The position numbers were made by a program, and so were the translations under genes. 64,000 nucleotides of DNA from Sabellastarte sp. h YS-2021. Its lineage: Eukaryota > Annelida > Polychaeta > Sabellida > Sabellidae. The notes under the pieces were generated by a model that was not told the origin of the DNA, did not search any database, and saw only the letters and a list, made by a program, of their open reading frames with translations. Positions 31,500-43,437 of the stretch are shown piece by piece (the stretch's first letter is position 1; each line of letters starts with the position of its first letter). The stretch spans positions 79,016,706 to 79,080,705 of the forward strand of contig OZ024934.1 of assembly GCA_964017235.1 (NCBI GenBank), written 5' to 3'.

Positions 31500-32650
31500 A
31501 CTTTTAATTGTATCCACCAGAGGCATCCGGTGGATACTTTGGTTTAGCGTTCGCATCCGGTGGATACTTTGACTTAGCATTCGCTACGCCGCCTCCGCCA
31601 CCACCGTGCGTAGAGAAATTTACGCATCCGGTGGATACTTTGATTTAGCATTCACTACGCCACCTCCGCCACCACCGCGCGTAGAGAGATTTTCAGAGTT
31701 AAAGCTCTCAGAGGAAAACTACACCAGCTAGGTTCACCAAATTTGCAGGATATCTTTATTGGGGGTAAGGTTCTCTGGAACTAAAATTAGCCTGATTCTG
31801 AAAAACAAGATGGCCGCCATGGGCATTTCTTTGAAAATGATCTACATTTTTCTACTGGCTGTTTCTCATAGATAGAAGGATAAATCTCTTCATAGGTGAT
31901 ATGTATAACAGATACCCATTTCCTCTACAACCTTGCAGACATTTGACTTTGAAGCTCTTAATTCAAGGTCATCCACGGAGTGCCAAAGTACCCCACATAG
32001 CGGACTTTAAAAGTGCCTATATCTCCCTCATTATTGGTCCTAGAGGTTTGCAATGTGAAACCAACCGATAGGAAATCATGGGCTGGGTATCTTCTGATGT
32101 GCTTAGATTTGACTTTGAACCTCTCTTTCAAGGTCAAACGAGGATAGCCAAACTTAAAAGTGCTTATAACTTGCTTATTATTGGTCCTAGAGGTTTGCAA
32201 TGTGAAACCAACTTATAGGAAATCATGGGCTGGGAATCTTCTGATGTGTTCAGATTTGACCCCTTCTTCAAGGCCAGACAAGGATAGAAAAACTTGAAAG
32301 CGCTTATAACTCGCTTATTATTATACTAGAGGTTTGCTATGTGAAATCAACTTATAGGAAAGCATGGGCTTGGAATGTTTTGATGTGCTTAGATTTGACC
32401 TTGGACCCCTCTTTCAAGGTCAAACGAGGACACCCAAACTTAAAAGTGCTTATAACTCACTTATTATTGATCCTAGAGGTTTGCAATGTGAAACCAACTT
32501 GTAAGATATCATGGGCTGGGAATCTTCTGATGTTGTCAGATTTGACCTTTGGCTCCTCCTTCAAGGTCAAATGATGGTTCACTGGCTTTGGTGAGTTGGC
32601 TCTCCAGTGGATACAGATTTGCATCGGTTCTCCAATGCGTAGGTCTAGTT
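31500..32650. repeat. Composite repeat element with ggtggatac ends and a 145-bp tandem core
   Basis: The left part has gtatccacc/ggtggatac inverted arms at about 31510-31537 and two or three copies of catccggtggatactttg with acgccacctccgccaccac. The core (about 31960-32590) has four units, with ggtttgcaatgtgaaacc or variants at 32045, 32192, 32331 and 32478. Most units carry ttcaaggtca. The right end has ctccagtggatac. It has no coding domain and is probably a non-autonomous transposable element. Confidence 0.7.
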
Positions 32651-34265
32651 TAACTTTTCCTTTGAAACATTGTTTTTGTCATATCACATCAGGTAGTATT
32701 GATTATCCTTGCTCCCAAAGCAGAGAGGGGTCAGGGCTGTAAGCCTATCCATTTGTTTGTCCACACTCTTAATTTCAAAACTATATGATCATATTTTTTA
32801 ACACAACTTGCGGTCTACTCGTGGCTTGGTTCTCCTCAGAGATGATCAGTATATAGACTGGGACGCCAGGATTGTTTGCGTGTTTTGTGGTTCCCTATCC
32901 GAATCTCAGTGGAGGGTTTGTGCTCCCTCAGGTACTGCTGGTTAATGATTAATTCAGGCTTATTGTCACTTTCAACACATGGTACATTGTCATAACATGA
33001 AGGGTATCTATTTGCAAAAGCCTATCCACCATAGCCATCCTGCCACCCTATGTGTTCTCGGCTATCACTTGGCTATGGCAATAGACTTACAACTATTTAA
33101 TAAAGTTATATATTGTTGCGTCTTAGAGTCTATCAAATGGTGAAGATTAAGCACTATAAAAGTATATATTAGATTAGATAGTTTAGGGGAATGAGGCAAG
33201 AATTGCATACTACTTGGTCAAGATTTTCCACTGAGACCTATTGTGCACTAGTAAGAAGGGATGGGTTGGTAGGCCCAGTGTCTCGCTATCGAGAGCATTT
33301 AACTAAAACATTGTGACGCAATTTTACTGCCTCCACTTTGCTTTTCAACACATATAATGGGAGGAAAAATTTAAAAATTAGAAATATACTGAAAATCTGA
33401 AGAAATTATAAGTTTTTATCCCATATTTTGCGTATTTGTGGAATTTTATGGCAATTACGTTGAGTAGAACTGCAAAGTTTTGGTTATGACCTAAATCTCA
33501 CTTGTCAGCACATGTAATGGATGGGAAGCTTAAAAATACTGGGAACAAAGCATAAAGTTGAAGAAATTGCACACATTTATCCCATATTTTGTGCCTTCTG
33601 GAACTTTTATTGTGATTTCTTTGAGAAGAAACATCCATGTTTTATTGGGGTTAATTAAAACCCAGAGTCCTGGAATCGGAACGGTTTTGCATTGGCTGCT
33701 TCCAAATGTACACATTTTGGTACCGCGATCCATCCCTACTGGTAAGCAACATCCAATATTCCCACTCCGGGGAACTGCTGAAGTAGTACACATCATGGTG
33801 GTGAAACCCTGTGTACACAGCAGTTTCATTTTTATTACTTTCACCAAAAGACTATGTCTTGGGACGTATTCATTTGTCTTTCTGTCTGCTTGTTTGTAGT
33901 TACAACACTGCCAAAAGTAACGAGTGGATCTTCATTAAAATTTTACATGGGTAGGTCCTGGCCAATAAAAGTAGTGATCAAATTTCCGGAAAGAATTAAA
34001 TCATATTCTTGAGACAAAAAAAAATCATCAAATTTTTTTAAATTGGCCCTCTACAAGTGCTTCCCAGTATAAATATTGGGACACCTACCAGAAATAGTTT
34101 AGGATGATCACTTTTTAGCATCATATTGGCCAGATGGATTTTAACCTTTAATTCCATATACACAATCCTTTTATTGTAACTACATGAGCTCAAGAGAAAA
34201 TCTCTGGGAGCCAATGCTGTTTGAATAAGAAATAGACATGATTATATTACATATCTTGCTATAAC
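32651..34265. other. Intergenic, no clear feature
   Basis: Two overlapping open frames on opposite strands (105 and 113 codons, 33530-33899) have no recognisable domain and mirror each other, so I do not call a gene. The remainder is AT-rich. Confidence 0.5.
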
Positions 34266-34667
34266 GAAAGAGGTCTTTAGTGGACTACTGGTTGAGTTCG
34301 GCACTTCATCACAGGCTGTTACCTCTTGGAGGATTTGGGGTCACAATGGGGAAGTGATAACACACCAGCCTCCCACCTCTGAGATCAGAGTTTGAATCCC
34401 GGGCTGACCTCGTGTGGAAAAGGTGGTAGTTACTTGAAGTTGCTTGGCAGGTTTTACAGCACAGAACCTCAACCAAGTATGGGGTACTCGGACCTTTCAA
34501 CTACCTTGTCGCAATATAACCGATAAGATACTAGGTGTAATGTAAAAGACAAAATAAACTTGCGGATTGGACTCCCACAAGTGGCAATGATGATGGTGCC
34601 TGTCCTAATATGACATTGGCTGCTGATCAAGATGTGAAACACCAACTTTGACTGTGCTATAATAAAG
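34266..34667 (+). repeat. Family 3 SINE split by a nested insertion
   Basis: The left piece (34266-34335) ends cacaggctgttacctcttgg followed by aggatt. The right piece resumes at 34564 with ggattggactcccacaagtg, then cctgtcctaatatgac and aacaccaactttgact. The interruption is the family 1 SINE at 34336-34563. Confidence 0.8.
34336..34563 (+). repeat. Family 1 SINE nested inside a family 3 SINE
   Basis: The body matches 3554-3782 (cccacctctgagatcagagt, gaatcccgggctgacctcg, ggtagttacttg). Short ggatt repeats at 34331 and 34564 may be the target site duplication. The nesting shows that family 1 was active after family 3. Confidence 0.8.
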
Positions 34668-34799
34668 AAATGTTTCCAGATCTTACATGAGCACATTATT
34701 CCATCAAATCTAACTCTGCTTTTAATAACGGGGTCTTAGTACTTTGGTTCCCACACAAGCAAAAAAAAAAAAGAATTGCCAAGCAATACACAAACTTTT

Positions 34800-35030
34800 T
34801 AAGCGTGAGCTCTAGCGAGGCTTGCACTTCTAGAGATCAATTTTTTCATTAGGTCTACAGACTATCATGAGTTGTGGCATAGCATGATGAGTACCTATCT
34901 CATCACTGAAGTTAGGCAGCTATGGGCTACGTTAGTATTGAATGGGTGACTGCCTCAGTGCACTACTCTTGTCTCTGATGGCTTTGAAGCTAGCGCTAGT
35001 AGACCGAAACCCCTTTTGGCCTTGTTTACC
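34800..35030 (+). repeat. 5S rRNA-derived SINE, copy 1
   Basis: 34890-34963 resembles animal 5S rRNA 3' half: catcactgaagttaggcagc, then gttagtattgaatgggtgac. The same flanks (gtgagctctagcgaggcttg upstream; gtctctgatggctt and gaaaccccttttggcctt downstream) surround the copy at 44947, so this is a repeat unit, not a 5S gene. Confidence 0.75.
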
Positions 35031-35429
35031 CATGGGATTATAGATAAACTATAAAACACTTCAAGAGAGCAGATCTCTTCCAAAGCAGTCGAATATCCCA
35101 ATATTGTCATTTCACCCAAATGTTACTCTTTTATTTTAACCTTTATGATAATAAACCATGAAAATCACTAAACATTGGACTGTTGAAACTATGGACTTTT
35201 CCTTTATCCAAAGTATGGTCTGGATCTTTCTTAAAAGCAAAGTACTTCTTTCCTTAGTCAGTCCCTACACACATAAAAATTTCAATCAAGATGTCTTCAT
35301 TAGTTTAAGAATAATTCAAAATACAAACAAAAACACAGTCACTATTATTTTAGTTTTATTCATGTTGAAAATAATTCTTGAGACAAATAAAAATTATTTA
35401 TAAATAGAAAAATAAAACAAGGCCACTGC

Positions 35430-36490
35430 CACAGCGGTTATCTCCCGCGTTAGCATCAGTAATAATGGAGAACTAAAGGAGACATAAGGCCTTTGTAGTA
35501 AGATAACCCCACTTGACATTGAAGAAGGGGTCAAAGGTAAAAGTCAGCAATTGAAAAATAGTCTCAGGCCTTGACTTTGTATAAGTCATTTTCACATTTG
35601 GAACCCCTAGTAGCAATGATAAGGGATATAAGGCCTTTTTAATAGGATAATCCCATTTAACAGGTCATATGACGGCCGTTTTGTTTTTGAAACTAGGCCA
35701 AATTACTGTCAAGCTAACTTTCCTAGCCATATATATGTTGCGCATATTTGATGAACCGAGCTGAAATATTTCAAGTTTTAGAGCATCTTAATGATTTTTA
35801 AATAATTGGCCATGGCGGCCATTTTGTTTTTCAAAATAAGGCTCAACTTTTTCTCAGGCAAAACATTTGAAGGCCAGGACTTTTGATGGTCTGTCTTTAT
35901 ATTCTGACAGCACCAATAATAAGGGAGAAATAAGGATGTTTTAGTGTGATGACCTCATTTAACCTTGAAGCAGGGGTCAAAGGTCAAATTCAACACCTGG
36001 AAAAGATTCCCAGGCCATGACTTTCCACAAGTTGTTTTCACATTCCGAACCTCTAGGAGCAATATTTGGGAAGATATAAGGCCTTTTCAATAGGATAACC
36101 CTGTTTGACATTAAACATGTGATATGGCGGCCATTTTGTTTTTTGAACTAGGCCAAAATTACTATCAGGTTAGCTTTTCTAGCCATATAGCTTTTGTGCA
36201 AATTTGATGAAGCTAGCTGGAATATTTCAAGATATAGAGCACCTTCATGATTTTCAAACAATTAGCTATGGCAGCCATTTTGTTTTTCAAAATGAGGCTA
36301 AAATTTAGCAGAGACACAGGTTTTTATAGCCATAAACATTCCCTGCAAATTTGGTGAAGATATCTTTATAAATGAATGAGATATTAAGGTTTATGCAAAA
36401 ACTTGACGGACGCACACACGCATGTACGGAAGGCGTTTTTAATCTCCCGACCACGGCCTTCAGCCGCAAGCGGGAGATTATAAGCTTTAT
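35430..36490. repeat. About 1.05-kb element with ggcggccattttgttttt blocks
   Basis: Two diverged internal units about 456 bp apart: ggggtcaaaggt at about 35527 and 35983, each followed by ggcggccattttg or variants and taggataa(c/t)cc. The ends gttatctcccgc (about 35449) and gcgggagattataa (about 36469) are inverted. The right end is a hairpin, aatctcccg to cgggagatt. No coding domain. Confidence 0.65.
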
Positions 36491-36499
36491 GGATATAGC

Positions 36500-36770
36500 C
36501 CCCGGTCTGCTCATTGCAATGTTATGGCATGTCTAAGACATAACGAATTCAGGCAGAACATTGGAAAATGTTATAATAGTGACAATTGTTAGTCTTTAAT
36601 ATTTCATTTAGCCTCTGTTAAAGTTACAAGTTATGCATGTAGAATTCATAATAGTGACTCATTATTCTTGCAAGTATATTTTAAGGAGTCTTAGACAAAT
36701 ACAATTTAATTCTGAATGCTGCATATTGAATATTTATGTATTTCACTTTGAAAAATTTGACATTTCCTTT
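36500..36770. repeat. Dispersed repeat shared with 39955-40180
   Basis: gttatggcatgtc(t/g)aagaca, then agttatgcatgtagaattca and tgcaagtatat(t/g)ttaagg occur in the same order in both places. Non-coding. Confidence 0.6.
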
Positions 36771-37859
36771 TGATATCTTTACCAGACAACGGTGTAAAAT
36801 CTAATCATTGAACTGAGCATTCCCAGATCTATTTTCTTTGATTATCAACTGTCTCTGTGATTAACGAACCCAAGATAGTCTGATAAATCTAGCTGTATAA
36901 CTCTTGGAACAATAATTTTGTTTAACAATCCATTTGTGTAGAGATTAAATGTTATAAACTTATGATTAGGAGAATTATAACTTGTGTTTGACACAACATT
37001 TCAGTTAAGGGCAAGGTCTAATTGGTGTTTCAACGTCCAGGCCAAGCCATATGGGCCTGAGCTAGTGTCATTCTAATTTCTGTCATAACAGCAGAGTTAA
37101 TTACTTATTCAAAGCAAGGGTCAAACCAAAGGCCTGAATAACTGTCAGCTTAACTTCTGGTAAAGCAGTGTTCACACCTTATTTACCTTCTTACGTCCAG
37201 AACATATTTCTTCGGTATTATTTGAATTTTTCTTGGGTGAAAACGCATCCAGCCACCTCTCCCTACATCACCTGCACTACATCTTCGCCTGGTTATGTGC
37301 ATCTTATCAACACTACACTGCTCCACCAGTTATGTGTCAACAAGTAAAAAGTTCTCTGCTTCAGTGTACCATACTTTATTCTTAAGCTCCCCAGCTTCAG
37401 ATATGTTCTAAGTGGGCCTTTTAACGTCTTTTAGTCTTTTAACATTATAGTTATATTTGTGTGTGTCATTTATGTTGAATACCTTACATGTCGTATTTGT
37501 TGAATTATATAAAATAAAAGGTTCTTATCCCAACTGTATATATGAGTCTATATGCATTTACACTCCAACTATGTCTTTACTTATCTTGGACCTTGACCTT
37601 AACTGAGCTACACAGTCAGTATTCTTATTCAGGTGGCTTATGGCATCCTGGCTAGTGTTCAGTGTAAGTTAGCTGGTGTCCCAGCCATCTTAGTTGTCTT
37701 TGCATTATTTGATGTTCTTACTGGTGCTCATGCCAAAAGATTATCATTTCAAATTATTTCAGACAATGTAAGACATGTACATAATGCACTGTGTAGCAAC
37801 TGGTTGTGGAGCTTCCGTGAAAACTTTCTTGTGCTGAAAAGACTTTTATAATAGATTTT
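36771..37859. other. Intergenic, no clear feature
   Basis: About 1.1 kb. A 72-codon frame at 37633-37851 reads through common-looking AT-rich sequence and has no domain; nothing else seen. Confidence 0.5.
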
Positions 37860-37985
37860 TGGTGGCCTGGTGGCCTAAAGCACAGACTGTCACCTCTGTA
37901 TGTATTCTACTCCCACAAGTGTAAACACTCTGGGCCTGTCCAAATATGACTCGGGCTGCTGATGTAAAACCCTTACTTTGACTAT
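37860..37985 (+). repeat. tRNA-derived SINE, family 3
   Basis: Blocks tggcctggtggcctaaagca, cagactgtcacctctgtatg, cccacaagtgtaaacactct and cctgtccaaatatgactcgg match 11797-11950 and 57240-57395. Confidence 0.7.
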
Positions 37986-38504
37986 AGACTTTTCTTTATT
38001 TTAGTGATGGTCTTTTATGTGTATTATATACACACTGTATGACTTTTTGAAAAACTGTCAGCTCTGACCAATTACTCGTTCTTGCTTTTAAATTCTTATG
38101 TCACTGTGAACTCAAGTAAGGTTCAGATTCAAATTGAAGTAAAAAAGAACCTTAAGGAGAGTTAATGAATGACACAAAACCAAAGACTATGGGCAAATCT
38201 AATTTCTATACAGTACCACTTTGTGCAAATTAAGAATCCCTAAAAGTTAAAGTTGCTTGAGATACGTGGGATACAATCCAATGCACTATGCTGTGATATA
38301 ACATTTCTATAAACTGGTAAACATACTTCAAATCGGACTAAACATAAGTAAGTTCCGATCAGTTTTACTGTTACAATAAGTTGTATTCTAAGGTTATCTA
38401 CCAATTTAATAAAAATTTGAGAGTTATTAAATATAAAAATCATTTTGTATGGGCCTGTATTGTAATGTAAATGGTACATACAGAGAGTGTATGTCACACC
38501 AGTT

Positions 38505-39640
38505 CACACTTTTTTATAATTGGATCACAACTGGTTTGTATAACAGTTACAGCTGATATATATATATACAGACAAGGGTTTTTTACACCAATTTCATTTA
38601 GTAGTATTGAATCATATTGGCTTGTGTTTTGTCAATGTTGATGGATATAGACATGGTTTGTCACACTAGTTCACACTTCGTCATTGGATCATATTGGCTT
38701 ATATTTGTGTCATTAGTGATGCATATAGACAGGGTATGTCACACCAGTTAATGTTTTAATATTGGACCATATTGATTTGAATTGTGCCACTCTTGGTGCT
38801 TATAGACAGGGTATATCTCACTCGTCATTTTTTTATTATTATTGGACTGTATTGGCCTGTATTGTGTCACTGTTGATGCAGTTAATATTTTATTATTGGA
38901 TCGTATTGACTTGTATTGTGTCATTGTCTGTGAATACAGGATTTGAATTTACATCCTTTCTCAGTGGCCTTACTTAAAAGCTGGATCTGCCCCTGCATGT
39001 AGACAAGGTATGTCACACCAGTTAATGTTTTATTATTGGACCATATTGATTTGTATTGTGCCATTATTTGTGCTTATAGACAGGGTATATCTCACTAGTC
39101 AATGTTTTTTTTTGATTATTGGATCGTATTGGCTGGTATTGTGCCACTGTTGATGCATGTCACTAGCGGATCAAGGGGGGGTTCAGGGGGTTCGAACCCC
39201 CTTGAAAAATAATGTAGAGGGGTTTAACCCAAAGTACAAAATTATTTCTTGAGAGTGGTGTTAAATTTATAGGAAATGCACCAAAATTTAATTTTTTTCC
39301 CGGGGGGGGCATGCCCCCTGACCCTCTTAGTTATGGTATGTTGCATGTGAACCCCCCCTTGCTTAAAAGCTGGATCCGTCCCTGCATGTAGACAAAGTAT
39401 GTCGCACCAGTTAATGTTTTATTATTGGACCGTATTGGCTTGTATTGAGTCATTGTTGATGTATATAGACAAGGTATGTCACACCGGTTAATGTTTTAAT
39501 ATTGGACCATACTGATTTGTATTGTGTCACTGCTGATGCATATAGACAAGGTTTTTCACACCAGAAATGTTTTATTATTGGATCATATTGACTTGTATTG
39601 TGTCATTGTCGGTGAATACAGGACTTGAATTTACATCCTT
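38505..39640. repeat. Diverged tandem array (about 80-90 bp unit)
   Basis: Around ten units of the form tatgtcacaccagttaatgt, ttattattggaccgtattgg, cttgtattgtgtcattgttg, atgcatatagacaaggt. The array is interrupted by the element at 39161-39382, and a fragment of that element's end (aaaagctggatctgcccctg) also occurs at about 38977. Confidence 0.85.
39161..39382. mobile_element. Small non-autonomous DNA transposon (hAT-like ends), copy 1
   Basis: The ends cactagcggatc and ctggatccgtccct are imperfect inverted repeats, flanked by tgcatgt direct repeats (39154-39160 and 39383-39389). The interior contains cgggggg and gcatgccccctgac and matches 61614-61886 in the opposite orientation. Class inferred from end style only. 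Confidence 0.7.
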
Positions 39641-39954
39641 TCTCAGTGGAATGAAGGAAAAATAATAGAGCATCAGAGGTTAGGAAAATTAATTAGGATC
39701 ATCATTGATTACAATATCGTGGTTTTATTATAAATGTCGTTTACATATTCTTGCTTTTAAATCGTGAATGATTCTTTTTTTCAAAGATTTCATTTTATAT
39801 ATTTTTATATCTCAGAGTAGACTATAAGCAAGTAGTCACTATTATTTCAGCAGCTGATTTAAATGATTTTTTAAGATTTTGAATGGATGTTTTCTGAAGA
39901 CAAAATTTTTAAAATTCATAGAAAAATTCTAAAATAACTAAGTCTTTATGAATA

Positions 39955-40180
39955 CATCACCTGGTCTGCGCATGAGGACGTTATGGCATGTCGAAGACAC
40001 AGTGTACTCATGCAGACTATAGGAGAACGTTATTAAAGACAATCTTGTAGTTCAATATTTTACAGTTGTTTAAGTTATGCATGTAGAATTCATAATAATG
40101 ATTCATTTTCTGATAATTATCTTTGCAAGTATATGTTAAGGTTTTAGACTAATATAATCAAACCAGTAAGATATGCATGC
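39955..40180. repeat. Dispersed repeat shared with 36500-36770
   Basis: Collinear with 36500-36770 (acgttatggcatgtcgaaga, aagttatgcatgtagaattc). A longer relationship may exist between 40440-40790 and 44520-44830 (gcatcatgtttgt, gatcctgattaag-like and gacttgaatt blocks). Confidence 0.55.
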
Positions 40181-40794
40181 ATTTAAGTTTGAGGAATTTA
40201 GCATTTCCTTCTTGTTTTTTTGGTTTTTTGGGGTTTTTTTTTAGGCGACTATGGTGTCAAATACATGACTGATAATTTCAGTGGAAACTTAATATAATTG
40301 GTTATTATTTTTGTTAAACAATTTAAAATTTTTATCAACATAAACCATGGTAAAATTGACGACCCTAGATAGATCGGTTAGTATAAAACAAATGAAATAA
40401 TGTACTCAAATGTCATCAACTGATGTACTTCTGTCATGAACTGGTAGTTTAACATTTGCCCCCAGGCCTTTTAAAACTATTGTACACTAAAATTGTACTA
40501 TCTATACTTTTAATTTGTGCATCATGTTTGTATGAAAAGGTAGTTTGAAACTGAAAACATAAACAGAGATTTGATCCCTGATTAAGCTAGCCCGATTCTG
40601 TTCTTCAAGCAAATTTATTTTACCATGTAACATCTTAGAATATTTTGGTTCTTCACAAGACAATAGATGTACTATTAAATTACACATATACAGGGTATAA
40701 ATGTCAACAACCATCACACTCTTAAGGGCAGACTTGAATTACGTCTCCCCGACTTTCAACACGGTCTGTTACACAAAAAGATAATTTACTCGTT

Positions 40795-41340
40795 ATGCCC
40801 CCTTCTCATATACACGTTTTCAGTAGACGGCAGATGACGATTATAAAGCCGTCTTCAACCTTCCTAAAATCCTCTTTAAACCTTCTACTTCTGTCTCCTA
40901 TCTTTAGCAACCTTTCCTGCATTTGTCCTTGCCACGGAAATTTTGGTTGTGTTCAAAACTTCCGTCTAGATATTGAAAAATCGCTTCTGACCGCCTCACA
41001 CCGAGGTAAAGCCGAACTCTGTAGTATGTTGCCAAGATCTAGGTCGTCTGTTTCCGTGAATTTCCGCCTTGAAAACGTATATTGTGGATATAGAAGGAAA
41101 CACAAGGTTGTGTCTCGGTTTATCAAGGAAACAGCAGACCTTGATGCGGACCTACTGGGACTTTATAGCTCTACTGTAGGTAGTGGGAGGCGGTTAACCT
41201 CGCCCAGAAACTCAGGCACCATCCCACAGTCAATTTTACACCAGATTTTAGAAGAAAATCCGTGGCAATTTGACCGCAAATCGCCGCCTTACACTACCGC
41301 CCAGACGAGAAGGGGGCTTAACAGTCCACATTCATCTTAA
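40795..41340 (+). other. 181-codon open frame of uncertain status
   Basis: ATG at 40795 to a stop at 41338. The first third overlaps a repeat that recurs near 54940-55300 and 59030-59300 (tataaa(g/a)(c)cgtct, ctttagcaacc, ttgccac blocks), so the start is probably repeat-derived. The last 100 codons are richer in GC than the surroundings and read SRFIKETADLDADLLGLYSS and QSILHQILEENPWQF, but I recognise no domain. No splice context was found. It could be a decayed element gene or chance. Confidence 0.25.
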
Positions 41341-41512
41341 AAGCTGTAATTGTTGGCCAAATGTGTATCACACTCAACTCTCACCTCTGAGGCCCTTGTT
41401 TCCATTCCTGACTGAACCTGTGATGAGGAGGATGGTAAAAGGAGTTTCTATGCAGAAATTTAAGAGGGCTTCCTTTTCTGCAATATCGTACACCTTGCTC
41501 CAATTGGCCAAA

Positions 41513-41720
41513 TTTTAAAATTTTGTGAATCGGGAGTCGAATCTTTTTTATCTTTTACCTTTTAAACCTCAATCGGAACCATCCTGAACATTATAAACAT
41601 ATTGTATAGAAATCCCTGATGTTCCTGATAATTTCAAACGGTTTGAAATTCTTGTAAACTTTCCCGATTCGTATCTGATCTTACACTTGTACACCTTGTT
41701 ATAAACCTATCTTATTCCTA
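41513..41720. repeat. Dispersed repeat, family 4
   Basis: tgaatcgggagtcgaatctt, then ttcaaacggtttgaaattct and cccgattcgtatctgatctt. Similar to 9170-9720, 45590-45790 and 59930-60430. Confidence 0.5.
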
Positions 41721-43275
41721 ATAAGCCTATTCGTAGTTCCGATCTTCCGGTATAAACAAACCACGGAGAGCACATAAACAAATGCACATGGTGGGCGAAA
41801 ATAGGCAAATTTTTGTCCTCATTTTCATAATAAAATGGCTGTATCTCTGGAAGTACTTAATGGATCTTTACGAAATAAAAAGCAAAAGAAAAGGTAATAA
41901 ATCGCCTTTGAAATAGTGTGAATATTATGCATTTATATACATATTTTATATTTGTTTTATATTTATCAATCTTCAACCAAATTCCTGTAAGGTGGGAAGG
42001 CATCTGAATAAATAATTTATAATAGAAACTATTTTAACCAGACCTACACATCAGCATAATGACAAAGGTATATTTCGCAAACTATATATGAATATTTACA
42101 CTCTGCTTTATATTTTTCTATTATTGTTCATTTCTCATCCAATTGTCTATATAGCAATTTTATTATATCTTTGCTAACAAACAACAAAACTTCCTGAAAT
42201 AAAAAATCCATACACCCTGCAATAATTTGCCTTTAAATTGGTATAAATATTATATGCTGCTAGCTTCAATAAAACAACCACATCAATAATTTTAACCAGA
42301 TTGAAGGAATTACCATTGTAGATCTCAACAGGTGTTCATCTTTTCAAAAATATTTAATAAAATACTTTACATGCAAAATAATAATATTATCATTAGAAAG
42401 GTATTTGAACAACACTTGTGGGGGTCATCATTGCATTAAAATCTAGAGAAAAAAGTATTTAAAGCTAAATTCGGGTTTACAAATACTTCCTTACCTGTGG
42501 TGTACTTAACAGTTCCTCCAATAACTTATGAGCAAATATATAACCAAACTTATTAGAATAAAAAGCAGTATAACCTACAGTAAAGCCTCTTTTAAAAAGA
42601 AATGAATGTCATCATAGAAATCGTATAAAAAGCCATACATTGTAGCTTCAATATTTATTTAGATATGCATGCTTAATTTATATACTTTCTTTGGCAAAAA
42701 TTCGTTTTTTAACATCTAAGATCAAATTTCTTCACCAATTTTCCACTGATTCCCTTAAAAATATACAGAAAACAAAATTTCCCTTCAAATGGTAAAAATA
42801 AGTTAAATAATAAAACGAATATACAACAATTTTCACCCAAATCCCAGCAAGATTGAGGGTCTTAACAAATGCCCATATTCCAAAATACTTGATTTTCTTA
42901 CACATATATATAATATATATTACTGGAAACGCATTTGAACAGAGCTTCAATTTCTTTTATGGTCTGAAAGTCCATGCAAAGCAGAAATAATAAAATATTA
43001 AAGTTATTTAATTTTTTTTTGTAATTATTCTTTTTTTTATTTTTGCATTGTTTGTGATAAAATGTTGAGGTATTGCCATCGTAGATGCTTTCTATATGTT
43101 ATAAGCTTTAAAATGATGTATTATTTATCAAAATCAAACAAGAAATGACAATTTCACGAATTTTAACCCCAATTTTTAGTCTATTTCATTCAACCGCGTG
43201 GTACTTGTTTATGTGCCTTTCGCTACATAAACAATCGACTCGAGCATGCGCACTCGGAACTACGAATAGGCTTAT
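41721..43275. mobile_element. 1.55-kb element with 22-bp perfect terminal inverted repeats
   Basis: 41721-41742 and 43254-43275 are exact reverse complements over 22 bases (core gcctattcgtagttccga). A second inverted block, gcacataaacaaatgcac with cttgtttatgtgcc, lies just inside. The interior is AT-rich with internal repetition (aaccaga(t/c)... blocks) and no domain-bearing frame. Class unknown. Confidence 0.75.
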
Positions 43276-43437
43276 GTGGTCATCGTATGGCCAACTTTTT
43301 AAGTCATAGCGAGATCTTTTTGCATGTAAACCTATCGGGAACCCATTTATATGCTCTTTAATGTCTTCTATCTCCACAACCACATATCATGATGTGACCT
43401 TTTCAATATGTTTAAAGCGACATTAAAGCCAAATCAA

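Noticed and set aside
33530..33899. Overlapping 105- and 113-codon frames on opposite strands
   Set aside because: No recognisable domain or splice signals; paired antisense openness suggests composition rather than coding.
37633..37851. 72-codon frame starting MAYGILASVQCKLAGVPAIL
   Set aside because: Hydrophobic and plausible-looking, but short, with no splice context or supporting similarity.
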